DNA of 64,000 bases from Lysobacteraceae bacterium UBA6001 (lineage in GTDB: Bacteria > Pseudomonadota > Gammaproteobacteria > Xanthomonadales > Xanthomonadaceae). The notes below the pieces were generated by a model. That model saw only the letters and a program-made list of their open reading frames with translations, was not told where the DNA came from and ran no database searches. The stretch is taken from the NCBI GenBank assembly GCA_002429615.1, contig DJAN01000286.1, forward strand, positions 533-64,532, written 5' to 3'. This document shows, in pieces, positions 36,166-44,786 of this stretch (position 1 is its first letter; the number at the start of each line of letters is the position of its first letter). The position numbers were made by a program, and so were the translations under genes.

Positions 36166-36867
36166 TCATTTCGCGACGCGCGGACTGCCACGCCCGGCGA
36201 CGCCGTGGGTCAACAGCGCCACCGCGTTCTCGACCACGGCATCGGTCGCCTCCGTCGGCAGCGTGCCGCCGAAGGCGGCCAACGGCAGCATCGTCATGCC
36301 AAATACCGACATCAGCAGCAGGTCCGGTTTCAGCCCGGGGGTGATGCGTCCCTCGCGCTCCCAGGCTTCGATGCGTGCGGCGGTGCGCTGCTCGCCGATC
36401 GCATCCAGGCGGCTGCGCATGCGTACCCGCAACAGTCCACCTTCGGTGGTCACCTCGCGCACCCACAGCGCGGGCAGCCACGGACATTCGCGCGCCTGTG
36501 CGACCAGGCTGCCGGCGAACGCGGTGAGTGCATCCACCGGATCGTCATGCGCGCGCAGCGACTGCAGCAGCGCGGTACGCAGAGGCAGAAAGCGTTCTTC
36601 GATCAGCGCATCGAGCAGCTTCTCGCGCGTGCTGAAGTGGTAATGGATCATCGCCTTGGTCACGCCCGCTTCGGCGGCCACCGCACTGAGCGGCGTTTCC
36701 GCGATGCCGCGCTGCGCAAACAGCTTCAACGCGGCATCCAGCAGGCGATCCTGCAAGGGCTCAGCGCCGCGCGCACCACGCGGTCGTCCCGGTCCTTTCG
36801 CACGCTTCGCCGTGGCCTCCCCTGCGCCGGCACTACGCGTCGATGTCTTTCGTGACAACGGGCCCAT
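36166..36867 (-). CDS. TetR-family transcriptional regulator
   Basis: A 233-aa protein. A basic, disordered N-terminal tail (KRAKGPGRPRGARGAE) leads into the DNA-binding domain, RLLDAALKLFAQRGIAETPL with the helix-turn-helix PLSAVAAEAGVTKAMIHYHF, and an all-helical ligand domain. The GRPRG tail resembles AT-hook-like extensions seen in some TetR proteins. No obvious divergent target: it is flanked by an AraC gene (convergent) and a LysR gene upstream on the same strand. Target unknown. Confidence 0.9.
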   Translation of the reverse strand: MGPLSRKTSTRSAGAGEATAKRAKGPGRPRGARGAEPLQDRLLDAALKLFAQRGIAETPLSAVAAEAGVTKAMIHYHFSTREKLLDALIEERFLPLRTALLQSLRAHDDPVDALTAFAGSLVAQARECPWLPALWVREVTTEGGLLRVRMRSRLDAIGEQRTAARIEAWEREGRITPGLKPDLLLMSVFGMTMLPLAAFGGTLPTEATDAVVENAVALLTHGVAGRGSPRVAK

Positions 36868-36942
36868 CCGCTGAATACGGTGTTGGGGCGAGAAATTAGC
36901 GGTCGCTGCCCGTGCTTTGCAAGCTGAAAAGAATCAACGGAT

Positions 36943-37818
36943 TCAGACTTCGCGCAGGTCGTGGCGCAGCCGCTCGGCGGCATGCGCCGCACGTGCCGAC
37001 AACGGCCATTCCGCGCGATGGATCAGCCACAAAGTGTCGACCACCGGCGGATCACCGTCGATCACATCGATCATGTGCTGGTGTGCAAACGCCTGCCGCG
37101 CATAGCGCGGCAACACGGTAAAACCCAGCCCGCGTGACACCGGTTCCAGAATCAGTGCGACCTGATTGGTAAACCCATGCACCGGCAACGCGCGCGGACT
37201 GTAGTCGGCGGCGAACCGGCGACTCAACAGGCGGGCCGCCATCGCCTGACCATCGGGATGATCGATGAATCCCAGTTGCCGCAGGTCTTCCCATTCCGTC
37301 ACCCGCCTGCCTGCGGGCACCACCAGTTCCAGGGGTTCGCTGGCGAACGGGCTGGCCGTCACCCGCGCATCGTCCGGCCGCACGGTGGTGATGCCGAGTT
37401 CGTAACGCGACTGCAGCACCGCTTCGAGCACCTCCGGGTCCGGCGCGAAGCGATGCCGGATCACCAGCCCCGGTGCCGCCTGCTGCAACGCCAGCAAGCG
37501 CGGATACAGCAGCAGCCCCACGCTGCCAGGCGTGATCACGCTGATCTCGCCCTGCGTGGTGCCACCATCGGCCAGCCTCGCTTCCAGGCGCTTGTCGGCC
37601 TGTTGCAGCTCGCGGGCGTAGGCCAGCAGCGCCTCTCCCGCCGGCGTCAGCTGCTGCTGGCGGCCACGCCGCAGCAGCAAGGGGCCGAGACGATCCTCCA
37701 GCTGCCGCACGTGCTGGCTGACCGCCGCCTGGGTCAGGCCAAGCCGGTCCGCGGCGCGGGTAAAGCCACCCTGCGCATGGATTTCGACGAACGAGCGCAG
37801 CCAAAGCGGATTCAACAT
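36943..37818 (-). CDS. LysR-family transcriptional regulator
   Basis: A 291-aa protein with the LysR N-terminal helix-turn-helix (WLRSFVEIHAQGGFTRAADR, LGLTQAAVSQHVRQLEDRLG) and a two-lobe substrate domain (ISVITPGSVGLLLYPRLLAL, LGITTVRPDD). It is divergent from a VOC/SRPBCC/OYE operon across 95 bp, so it probably activates that operon in response to a substrate. The interval contains a candidate operator. Confidence 0.93.
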   Translation of the reverse strand: MLNPLWLRSFVEIHAQGGFTRAADRLGLTQAAVSQHVRQLEDRLGPLLLRRGRQQQLTPAGEALLAYARELQQADKRLEARLADGGTTQGEISVITPGSVGLLLYPRLLALQQAAPGLVIRHRFAPDPEVLEAVLQSRYELGITTVRPDDARVTASPFASEPLELVVPAGRRVTEWEDLRQLGFIDHPDGQAMAARLLSRRFAADYSPRALPVHGFTNQVALILEPVSRGLGFTVLPRYARQAFAHQHMIDVIDGDPPVVDTLWLIHRAEWPLSARAAHAAERLRHDLREV

Positions 37819-37838
37819 AAGGGAACTTTATTGGGTCG

Positions 37839-37863
37839 ATAAGATTCCATGCATTTTGATTAT
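37839..37863. promoter_or_regulatory. Candidate LysR operator region
   Basis: An imperfect inverted repeat (ATAAgAT ... ATtAT ends) in an AT-rich stretch lies between the divergent LysR and VOC genes. It has the interrupted-dyad form of LysR sites but is weak. Confidence 0.35.
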
Positions 37864-37913
37864 GCACCGTCGTCCCTACGCTGGGGGAAGTCCCGTATCG
37901 GAGCCTCCCCGCC

Positions 37914-38411
37914 ATGTCGCCCTACCCCCGCAGCTTTTCCCATATCGGCCTCTCGGTCACCGACCTGGAGGCAGCGGTGAAGTTCTATACCGAGGTCATG
38001 GGCTGGTACCTGATCATGCCGCCCACCACGATCACCGAGGACGACAGCGCGATCGGCGTGATGTGCAGCGACGTCTTCGGCCCGGGCTGGGGCGAGTTCC
38101 GCATCGCGCATCTGTCCACCGGCGACCGCGTCGGCGTGGAGATCTTCCAGTTCCGTGACGCGCAGCGTCGCGAAGACAACTTCGAGTACTGGAAGAGTGG
38201 CGTCTTCCATTTCTGCGTCCAGGACCCGGATGTCGAAGGACTGGCCGCGCGCATCGTCGCCGCCGGTGGCCGCCAGCGCATGCCGGTCCGCGAATATTTT
38301 CCAGGCGAAAAGCCGTATCGCATGGTCTACATGGAAGACCCGTTCGGCAACATCCTGGAAATCTACAGCCACAGCTACGAGCTGACCTACTCGGCCGGCG
38401 CGTACCGCTGA
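37914..38411 (+). CDS. VOC-superfamily (glyoxalase/dioxygenase-fold) protein
   Basis: A 165-aa protein of the vicinal-oxygen-chelate fold with two beta-alpha-beta-beta-beta modules. Metal-ligand positions are visible: His in FSHIGLSVTDL, Glu in GVEIFQF, His in VFHFCVQDPD and Glu in GNILEIYSH. The family includes lactoylglutathione lyases, extradiol dioxygenases and antibiotic-binding proteins, so the reaction is open. It is the first gene of an operon (36 bp to the next) with an SRPBCC protein and an old-yellow-enzyme reductase. ATG 37914 follows the LysR operator region. Confidence 0.88.
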   Translation: MSPYPRSFSHIGLSVTDLEAAVKFYTEVMGWYLIMPPTTITEDDSAIGVMCSDVFGPGWGEFRIAHLSTGDRVGVEIFQFRDAQRREDNFEYWKSGVFHFCVQDPDVEGLAARIVAAGGRQRMPVREYFPGEKPYRMVYMEDPFGNILEIYSHSYELTYSAGAYR

Positions 38412-38447
38412 GCCGTCGCCTGTCCCCCTTCCCCATCGAGCAATCCC

Positions 38448-38957
38448 ATGCACGCCATCCATTGGCCCGACGACTATCTGCCGGGCACCACCGAGAATTT
38501 CGCCTCCAACGAGGTCATCGTCGCCGGCCTTTCCGCTGCCGAGGTGTGGCCGTGGCTGGCCATCGCGCCACGCTGGCCGGACTACTACGCCAACGCTGCC
38601 AACGTGGGCTTCCATGCCGGCGCCGGCCCGGAACTGACGCAGGGCACGCGCTTCCATTTCGAGACCTTTGGTTTTCCGGTCGAAGCCGAAGTGACCGAAT
38701 GCGTAGCGCCGTCACCCGGCACGCCGGGCCGCATCGCGTGGCACGGCTGGGCCGGTGACGGTGACACGCGCCTGGATGTGCACCATGCCTGGCTGCTCGA
38801 AGACCTGCCGGGCGGGCGTGTGCGCGTACTCACGCAGGAGACGCAGCGAGGCAAGCCGGCCGAGACGCTGGCGCGCACCCGCCCCAATCCGATGATCAAC
38901 GGCCATCAGGATTGGCTCGACGGCCTCATCGACGCCGCCCGCCGCGCCCGCGCCTGA
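38448..38957 (+). CDS. SRPBCC/polyketide-cyclase-like protein
   Basis: A 169-aa protein with the START/SRPBCC pattern: N-terminal strand EFASNEVIVAGL-like (NFASNEVIVAGLSAAEVWPW), a central hydrophobic cavity region (RFHFETFGFPVEAEVTEC) and a long C-terminal helix (NGHQDWLDGLIDAARRARA). Such proteins bind small hydrophobic ligands. It sits between the VOC gene and the flavin reductase with gaps of 36 and 27 bp, so it probably acts on the same substrate. Function not known. Confidence 0.8.
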   Translation: MHAIHWPDDYLPGTTENFASNEVIVAGLSAAEVWPWLAIAPRWPDYYANAANVGFHAGAGPELTQGTRFHFETFGFPVEAEVTECVAPSPGTPGRIAWHGWAGDGDTRLDVHHAWLLEDLPGGRVRVLTQETQRGKPAETLARTRPNPMINGHQDWLDGLIDAARRARA

Positions 38958-38984
38958 CGCTTCCTACACCTGACAGAGACCCCC

Positions 38985-40103
38985 ATGTCCCAGCTGTTCA
39001 CGCCCTTCACTTTGAAGGACATCACCCTGCGCAACCGCATCGCCGTGCCGCCGATGTGCCAGTACAGCGCGATCGACGGTTACACGCAGGATTGGCACCA
39101 GGTCCATTACCCCGCGATCGCACGCGGCGGCGCCGGGCTGGTCATCGTCGAAGCCACCGCGGTGTCACCGGAAGGCCGCATCACCCCTTACTGCACTGGC
39201 CTGTGGGAAGACGGCCAGGTCGACGGCATGGCGCGTATCGCCGCGTCGATCAAGGCGGCCGGCGCGGTGCCCGGCATCCAGATCGGCCACGCCGGCCGCA
39301 AGGCCAGCGCCAACAGCCCGTGGGAAGGCGACGACCATATCGCTGCCGAAGACCCGCGCGGCTGGCAGACCCTGTCACCGTCGGCGATCGCGTTCGGCGG
39401 CGGCCTGCCGCAGGTGCCGAAGGCGATGACGCGGGAAGACATCGCCCGCGTGCAGGCCGACTTCGTCGCCGCGGCGAAGCGTGCCCGCGACGCGGGCTTT
39501 GAATGGCTGGAACTGCACTTCGCGCACGGCTACCTGGCGCAGAGCTTCTTCTCGGCGTACAGCAACCAGCGCGAGGATGACTACGGTGGCAGCGCGGACA
39601 ACCGTGGCCGCTTCCTGCGCGAGACGGTGGAAGCGGTGCGTGCCGTGTGGCCGGAACACCTGCCGCTGACCGCGCGCTTTGGCGTGATCGAATACGACGG
39701 CCATGAGGAGCAGACGCTCTCCGAGTCGATCGCGCTCGTCGGCCAGCTGCGCGACCGCGGCCTGGACCTGCTCAACGTCAGCATGAATTTCGTGATCCCC
39801 GAGGTGAAGGTGCCCTGGGGTACGCCTGCCTTCCTCGCGCCGGTCGCCCAGCGCGTGCGCCGTGAGACCGGGCTGCCGGTGGCATCGGGCTGGTGCATCG
39901 ATGGCCCCGACACCGCGGAAAAGGTCATCGCCACCGGGCAGATGGACCTGGTGATGATCGGTCGCGCCCACCTGGCCAATCCTCACTATCCGTACCAACT
40001 TGCGCAGGCGCTGGGTGTCGCGCAACCGGCGTGGACGCTCCCCGCGCCCTACGCACATTGGCTGTCGCGCTACCGCGGCCCCGGAACCGCATCGGCGCAG
40101 TAA
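38985..40103 (+). CDS. Old-yellow-enzyme family NADH:flavin oxidoreductase (XenA/YqjM type)
   Basis: A 372-aa FMN-dependent ene-reductase. The class II features are present: PPMCQYSA, whose Cys tunes the flavin in XenA/YqjM; IQIGHAGRKAS; ELHFAHGYLAQSFFS with the substrate-binding His region; RFGVIEYDG; and the C-terminal phosphate-binding DLVMIGRAHLANP. These enzymes reduce activated C=C bonds in enones, quinones, nitro compounds or xenobiotics using NAD(P)H. It is the last gene of the LysR-controlled operon. Confidence 0.95.
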   Translation: MSQLFTPFTLKDITLRNRIAVPPMCQYSAIDGYTQDWHQVHYPAIARGGAGLVIVEATAVSPEGRITPYCTGLWEDGQVDGMARIAASIKAAGAVPGIQIGHAGRKASANSPWEGDDHIAAEDPRGWQTLSPSAIAFGGGLPQVPKAMTREDIARVQADFVAAAKRARDAGFEWLELHFAHGYLAQSFFSAYSNQREDDYGGSADNRGRFLRETVEAVRAVWPEHLPLTARFGVIEYDGHEEQTLSESIALVGQLRDRGLDLLNVSMNFVIPEVKVPWGTPAFLAPVAQRVRRETGLPVASGWCIDGPDTAEKVIATGQMDLVMIGRAHLANPHYPYQLAQALGVAQPAWTLPAPYAHWLSRYRGPGTASAQ

Positions 40104-40163
40104 GCACTTGCCAACCACCCACCTGTCGTCGCGTGCATGACAGGTGGGCGGTTTCCCACACGC

Positions 40164-40568
40164 CTACTTGCAGGCCTGCTGCACCCGGTTGTCCCACAGG
40201 CTCGACAAGGCGAAGTTGCGCTTGAGCCCAGCGGCCGCATACGCCGCCGCGCGGCGGGCTTTGACCTGCTCGCAGCCGGCGCCGGCCTCATGACCCAGGC
40301 CGATTGTGGCGCCCGATGCCTGCTTCATCCGTGCCCTGCGTGCCGTGGGCACGCGCCGCGACGACTTGGCCGGCCCCACCTTGCCTGGAAGCGGGCGCGC
40401 CGCGGGCGGCGGATGCACCCTCGGCCAGCGCTTCTGCACCTGCCCGGCACCGCACGGCGCCGCTTGATAGACGATCTCCGTGCCCCGCGTGCAGCGATGC
40501 ACCTCTTGCGCCGGCACCGGGCCCGACAGCAGCACCCATCCCCACATTCCCCATTTCCATGCGTCCAT
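40164..40568 (-). CDS. DUF4124-like exported protein (paralog 2)
   Basis: A 134-aa protein; ATG 40568 has AGGAGG six bases upstream (ATG 40574 is too close to it). A signal peptide (WGMWGWVLLSGPVPA) is followed by a DUF4124-like start (VHRCTRGTEIVYQAAPC). After a P/A/R-rich linker comes the C-terminal motif EQVKARRAAAYAAAGLKRNF and the end WDNRVQQACK, nearly the same as the copy at 9502-9888. It is probably periplasmic with two disulfides. It stands alone between the OYE operon and a peptidase. Confidence 0.75.
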   Translation of the reverse strand: MDAWKWGMWGWVLLSGPVPAQEVHRCTRGTEIVYQAAPCGAGQVQKRWPRVHPPPAARPLPGKVGPAKSSRRVPTARRARMKQASGATIGLGHEAGAGCEQVKARRAAAYAAAGLKRNFALSSLWDNRVQQACK

Positions 40569-40693
40569 CGCCATCCTCCTGTGGCGATCAGGATGGCGAA
40601 CCCGCCGTACCCGTCACAGCGGGCAATGCCAGTGGAATGGATCAGGCAACCCCGTCGCGGATGCCGGGGAAGCTACGGGGGTGGGCGTAGGCC

Positions 40694-41614
40694 TCAGCCC
40701 TGCGCGAGCGCGTAGTCCAGCGCGGCGCGGATCGCCGCGACCTGCGCCGCGTTGCACTCGGCCGCGGTCGCATGGGCGCTGTCCGGATACACCTCGGTGG
40801 TCGTGGTGTAGACCGCATCGGTGATGCCGGCGCACAAACCCAGGCGCTTGACCGGATACTCGATCACGCCGGGCGCCACCACCGGCGAACCGATGATCAG
40901 GCCACGCGCGTCGGCCGGCGCGATGTGGGTGACGCCGGCCACCGCCGCGATCACGGCGCGCTGGAAGTCCAGCTGCGGATTCTCGCTGTCGCCCACCAGG
41001 TAGAAGCCATCCGGAATGCCGTCCGGCTCGAACGGCTTGCCGTCACGCGCGGCCAGCGCCGGGCGGAACTCGCTCTCGTCGCTGTCGGTGGTCTCGTGCA
41101 GGTCGATGTGCAGCCGCACGCGCTGGCGGATCGGTGTCACCAGCGCCCACAGCGCCGCCGACTCGCCGGCCGGGCTGTCGGCACGGAACGAGCGGTTCGG
41201 ATCGATCGCCCGCGGATTCCAGCGGTGGATGCGTTCGTAGCCCCACGGACTGACACAGGGCACCACCAGCAGGTTGACCCGGCCGGCGTAGTCGCGCGCC
41301 GACTCGCGCAGGAACTGCAGCGCGCCCTGCACGCCGCTGGTTTCATAGCCATGCACGCCGCCGGTGACCAGCGCGGTGGGCAGGCCGTCGTTCCAGTCAC
41401 GGCTGCGCACCGCATACAGCGGATAGCGCTCGGGGGCATAGTCGAGTTCGCCATACACCGACACGTCGAAGTCATCACGCAAGGCATCGATGCCGGCGAC
41501 CACTTCGTCCGCATAGCTGCGCAGCTTGCGCTGGCGGCCCAGCCACTGCTGTTTCTCCGCCTCGCCCCAGGGCTGGCCGGGGGTGCCGACGGGATAGAAG
41601 GCGGAGGAGGACAT
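40694..41614 (-). CDS. M14-like zinc carboxypeptidase/deacylase-type hydrolase
   Basis: A 306-aa protein from ATG 41614 (the frame to 41692 adds non-homologous residues). The zinc site of the M14/AstE superfamily is visible: HGYE in ALVTGGVHGYETSG (first His and Glu) and a later His in VRLHIDLHETTD. Further marks: NPRAIDPNRSF (substrate-binding Arg/Asn) and a C-terminal Glu in VYTTTTEVYP at the catalytic position. The family trims C-terminal residues or deacylates amino acids. It lacks a signal peptide, so it is cytoplasmic. Substrate unknown. Confidence 0.85.
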   Translation of the reverse strand: MSSSAFYPVGTPGQPWGEAEKQQWLGRQRKLRSYADEVVAGIDALRDDFDVSVYGELDYAPERYPLYAVRSRDWNDGLPTALVTGGVHGYETSGVQGALQFLRESARDYAGRVNLLVVPCVSPWGYERIHRWNPRAIDPNRSFRADSPAGESAALWALVTPIRQRVRLHIDLHETTDSDESEFRPALAARDGKPFEPDGIPDGFYLVGDSENPQLDFQRAVIAAVAGVTHIAPADARGLIIGSPVVAPGVIEYPVKRLGLCAGITDAVYTTTTEVYPDSAHATAAECNAAQVAAIRAALDYALAQG

Positions 41615-41735
41615 GGCGGCACCTGGGTCGGAAAACGGACCCGCATGATACGTTCCCGCGCCAGCGGCCGGTGTCGCCACGCGGCATGTCATCGGTTTCG
41701 GCTACCCTTCGCGGGGCAGCCACGGCGTCCGGAAC

Positions 41736-42746
41736 ATGCGCAAGATCGAAAACACCTACGGCTCCGACGACAACGGCCTGATCTGGGGCTACCGTTTCCG
41801 CCCGGACCAGCCCGCCGAGCCGATCGGCACCGACGCGGCGGATGCCTTCCTGGCCGACGCGCCCGACGACGACAGCTTCCTGTGGCTGCATTTCGCGTTG
41901 TCCAACCAGGGTTCGGAGCGCTACCTGCGCCGCGCCCTCGCCCTGCCCGACGCCTTCCACGACTCGCTGCGCAGCGAGGTCGGCGCGACCCGCCTGGAAC
42001 TGGATGATGGCGCGCTGGTGGCGGTGATCCACGACGTGCTGTTCGACTCCAGCTTCGATGCTTCCGATGTCGGCACCACCAGCCTGTGCATCGGCCCGCG
42101 GCTGGTGGTGAGCGCCCGCCTGCGCCCGCTGCGTTCGGTGGACCGCCTGCGCGCGGACATCCGCAGCGGCCAGGCGTTCCGTTCGCCGGTGGAACTGTTG
42201 GCGCACCTGCTGCGCGACCAGGCCAACGTGCTCGGCGACATCCTGCGCAAGTCCACCGCGCAGGTGGACCGGATCGAGGACCGCCTGCTCGCCCGCCAGG
42301 TCTCCACCGACCGCAAGGAACTTGGCGCGCTGCGCCGCACCCTGGTGCGCCTGCAGCGGCTGCTGGCGCCCGAGCCGGCGGCGCTGTTCCGGCTGCTGAA
42401 CCGGCCACCAGCGTGGATCAGCGCCGACGACGTGATCGACCTGCGCCAGGCGGCCGAGGAGTTCTCCACGGTGATCGCCGATTCGGCGGCGCTGGTCGAG
42501 CGGGTCAAGCTGATCCAGGAAGAACTGGCGGCGCTGGTCAACGAGCAGACCAGCCGCACGCTGTTCGTGCTGACCGTGGTGACGGTGCTGGCCTTGCCGG
42601 TGAACCTGGTGGCGGGCCTGTTCGGGATGAACGTGGGCGGGATCCCGCTGGCAGGCAGCGGGCATGGCTTCACGATCGTGGTGACGATGCTGGTGCTGCT
42701 GACGGCGGTGCTGGCGTGGTTCTCGTTCCGGCCGCGCGGGGACTAG
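41736..42746 (+). CDS. zntB: CorA/ZntB-family divalent-metal transporter
   Basis: A 336-aa protein. A long soluble N-terminal funnel domain leads into two C-terminal membrane helices (RTLFVLTVVTVLALPVNLVA and FTIVVTMLVLLTAVLAWF) joined by the signature GMNVGGIP. GMN marks CorA-type channels, and GMNVGGIPL favours the ZntB zinc-transporter branch. The pentameric channel acts in the inner membrane. The symbol is given with moderate certainty; Mg2+ transport cannot be excluded. ATG 41736 lies within a good leader. Confidence 0.88.
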   Translation: MRKIENTYGSDDNGLIWGYRFRPDQPAEPIGTDAADAFLADAPDDDSFLWLHFALSNQGSERYLRRALALPDAFHDSLRSEVGATRLELDDGALVAVIHDVLFDSSFDASDVGTTSLCIGPRLVVSARLRPLRSVDRLRADIRSGQAFRSPVELLAHLLRDQANVLGDILRKSTAQVDRIEDRLLARQVSTDRKELGALRRTLVRLQRLLAPEPAALFRLLNRPPAWISADDVIDLRQAAEEFSTVIADSAALVERVKLIQEELAALVNEQTSRTLFVLTVVTVLALPVNLVAGLFGMNVGGIPLAGSGHGFTIVVTMLVLLTAVLAWFSFRPRGD

Positions 42747-42770
42747 GTACCGCTGCCGCACCTGCCACGT

Positions 42771-42852
42771 GTAGGAGCGGCTTCAGCCGCGACGGCTGAC
42801 GGCCTGGATATCACGGCGGATACCGCACGGTCGGGGCTGAAGCCCCTCCTAC
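42771..42852. repeat. Inverted pair of REP palindromes
   Basis: GTAGGAGCGGCTTCAGCCGC plus GAC (42771-42793) is followed 36 bp later by the inverse GTCGGGGCTGAAGCCCCTCC plus TAC (42830-42852). Each 23-mer is a mobile REP-type palindrome, here as a head-to-head pair between convergent genes. The same family recurs at 46495-46703. Confidence 0.85.
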
Positions 42853-42870
42853 AGAGGCGGGTCAGCGACA

Positions 42871-44592
42871 TCAGCGGCGCAGGTTGACCTTCGCCAGGTC
42901 CATCACCTGCGCGCCGCGGCCATCCAGCACCGCCTTGAGCAGGAACAGCCCGAAGTCCTTGGCTTGGCCCCAGGAAGGTTTCGGCGGCATCACCAGTTCC
43001 TGCCGCGCGCTGACCACGTCGACCAGTGCCGGCCCCGGGTGGTCGAACGCCGCCTGCAAGGCCTCGCGCAACTGGCCCGGGCGCTCCACCCGCCAGCCGG
43101 CCACACCCATCGCCCGCGCCATCGCGGCGAAGTCCGGGTTGATCAACTCACAGCCGGTATCTAGCAGCCCGGCTGCCTTCATCTCCAGTTCGACGAACCC
43201 CAGCGTGCCGTTGTTGAGCACCACCACCTTTACCGGCAGCCCCAGCTGCGCCAGCGTGATGAAGTCACCCATCATCATCGTGAAGCCGCCATCGCCGGAC
43301 AGCGACACCACCTGGCGCTGCGGGTGGCTGGCCTGCGCGCCGATGGCCTGCAGCATGGCATTGGCCATCGAGCCGTGGTTGAAGGAGCCGAGCAGGCGCC
43401 GCTTGCCGTTGAGTTGCAGGTAGCGCGCCGCCCAGACCGTGGGCGTGCCGACGTCGCAGGTGAAGATCGCATCTTCGGTAGCCAGTTCGCTGACCAGCCG
43501 GTTGAGCTGTTGCGGATGTACCACCTCGCCATCCGGCTCGATGCGCGCCAGCGCGTCCAGCTCCTCGCGCGCCTGGGCATAGTGCGCGCGCGCACTGTCC
43601 AGGTGCGCATCGTCGGTCTTGGTGGTCAGCAAGGGCAGCAGCTGCGGCAAGGCCTGGCGTAGATCGGCCTGGATGCCGAGTTCCACCTGCGTGCGGTTGC
43701 CCAGTGACTCAGGATTGAGATCGATCTGGATGACCCGCGCATCTTCCGGATAGAACTGCCGGTACGGGAAATTGGTGCCGAGCAGCAGCAACGTATCGCA
43801 GGCTTTCATCGCCGCGTAGCCGGAGGAGAAGCCGATCAACCCGGTCATGCCGACATCGAAGGGGTTGTCGTGTTCCAGCCACTCCTTGCCGCGCAGCGCA
43901 TGCACGATCGGCGCGCGCAGCTTCTCGGCCACGGCGATCACCGCGTCCCGGGCCTGCGCGCAGCCGGCGCCGCACATCAAGGTGACCCGACCAGCCGCAT
44001 TGAGGATATCGGCGGCCTGGCGCAGTTCGGCGGACGCGGCCTGCACCACCGGCGGCGCCGGCGCGATCCATTTCGGCAGGGGCGCGTCCAGCGGCTTGAG
44101 CGCGGTATCGCCGGAGATCACCACCACCGCCACGCCGCGCCGGGCGATGGCCACACGCATCGCCCGATCGAGGATCTGCGGCAGCTGCTCGGGCTGCGAC
44201 ACCAGCTCGACGTAATGGCTGCACTCCTTGAACAGGATCTCCGGATGCGTGGCCTGGAAGTAATCGATGCCGATCTCGCTGCTGGGGATGTGCGCCGCGA
44301 TCGCCAGTACCGGCGCCCCACTGCGATGGCAGTCGTACAGGCCGTTGATCATGTGCAGGTTGCCCGGCCCACAGCTGCCGACGCACACCGCCAGCTCGCC
44401 GGTCAGCTGCGCCTCGGCGCCCGCGGCGAACGCGCCGGCCTCCTCGTGGCGCATATGCACCCAGTCGATGCGGCCGCGCGCGCGCAGGGCGTCGGTGAAG
44501 CCGTTCAAGGAATCGCCGACCACGCCGTAGACGCGCTCGACCCCGGCGATCTCCAGTACCTGGGCCATGTATTCGGCCGCGTTCTGACGCAT
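42871..44592 (-). CDS. poxB: Ubiquinone-dependent pyruvate dehydrogenase
   Basis: A 573-aa thiamine-diphosphate flavoenzyme that oxidatively decarboxylates pyruvate to acetate at the membrane, passing electrons to quinone. The TPP catalytic Glu is in MRHEEAGAFAA; the pyrophosphate site is GDGGFTMMMGDF ending in NNGTLG; the FAD region includes the central Rossmann-like domain (NAAGRVTLMCGAGCAQ). The length equals E. coli PoxB, and the C-terminal helix (FGLFLLKAVLDGRGAQ) fits the lipid-activated tail. It is divergent from the GH43 gene; the intergenic part has a CGCCGG/CCGGCG dyad of uncertain meaning. Confidence 0.95.
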   Translation of the reverse strand: MRQNAAEYMAQVLEIAGVERVYGVVGDSLNGFTDALRARGRIDWVHMRHEEAGAFAAGAEAQLTGELAVCVGSCGPGNLHMINGLYDCHRSGAPVLAIAAHIPSSEIGIDYFQATHPEILFKECSHYVELVSQPEQLPQILDRAMRVAIARRGVAVVVISGDTALKPLDAPLPKWIAPAPPVVQAASAELRQAADILNAAGRVTLMCGAGCAQARDAVIAVAEKLRAPIVHALRGKEWLEHDNPFDVGMTGLIGFSSGYAAMKACDTLLLLGTNFPYRQFYPEDARVIQIDLNPESLGNRTQVELGIQADLRQALPQLLPLLTTKTDDAHLDSARAHYAQAREELDALARIEPDGEVVHPQQLNRLVSELATEDAIFTCDVGTPTVWAARYLQLNGKRRLLGSFNHGSMANAMLQAIGAQASHPQRQVVSLSGDGGFTMMMGDFITLAQLGLPVKVVVLNNGTLGFVELEMKAAGLLDTGCELINPDFAAMARAMGVAGWRVERPGQLREALQAAFDHPGPALVDVVSARQELVMPPKPSWGQAKDFGLFLLKAVLDGRGAQVMDLAKVNLRR

Positions 44593-44786
44593 CTGGACAC
44601 TCCTGCGAGGGGGAATGTCCCCCAGCCTAGGCCGATGCCGGTGACGGCGGAATCATCCTTGTGGATGATCGACGCCAGGCTTCGGATGACCACCAGGCAT
44701 AGCAGCGTGCGAAATCTTCATGGCTCGCGCGTCCGCCGGGTACCGGCGCATGCTTTGATGCCGGTCCTGATGGGAGGAGGCACGAG

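Noticed and set aside
44734-44748. CGCCGG/CCGGCG dyad between poxB and GH43 as an operator
   Set aside because: Such GC dyads are common by chance in this DNA and nothing else supports it.
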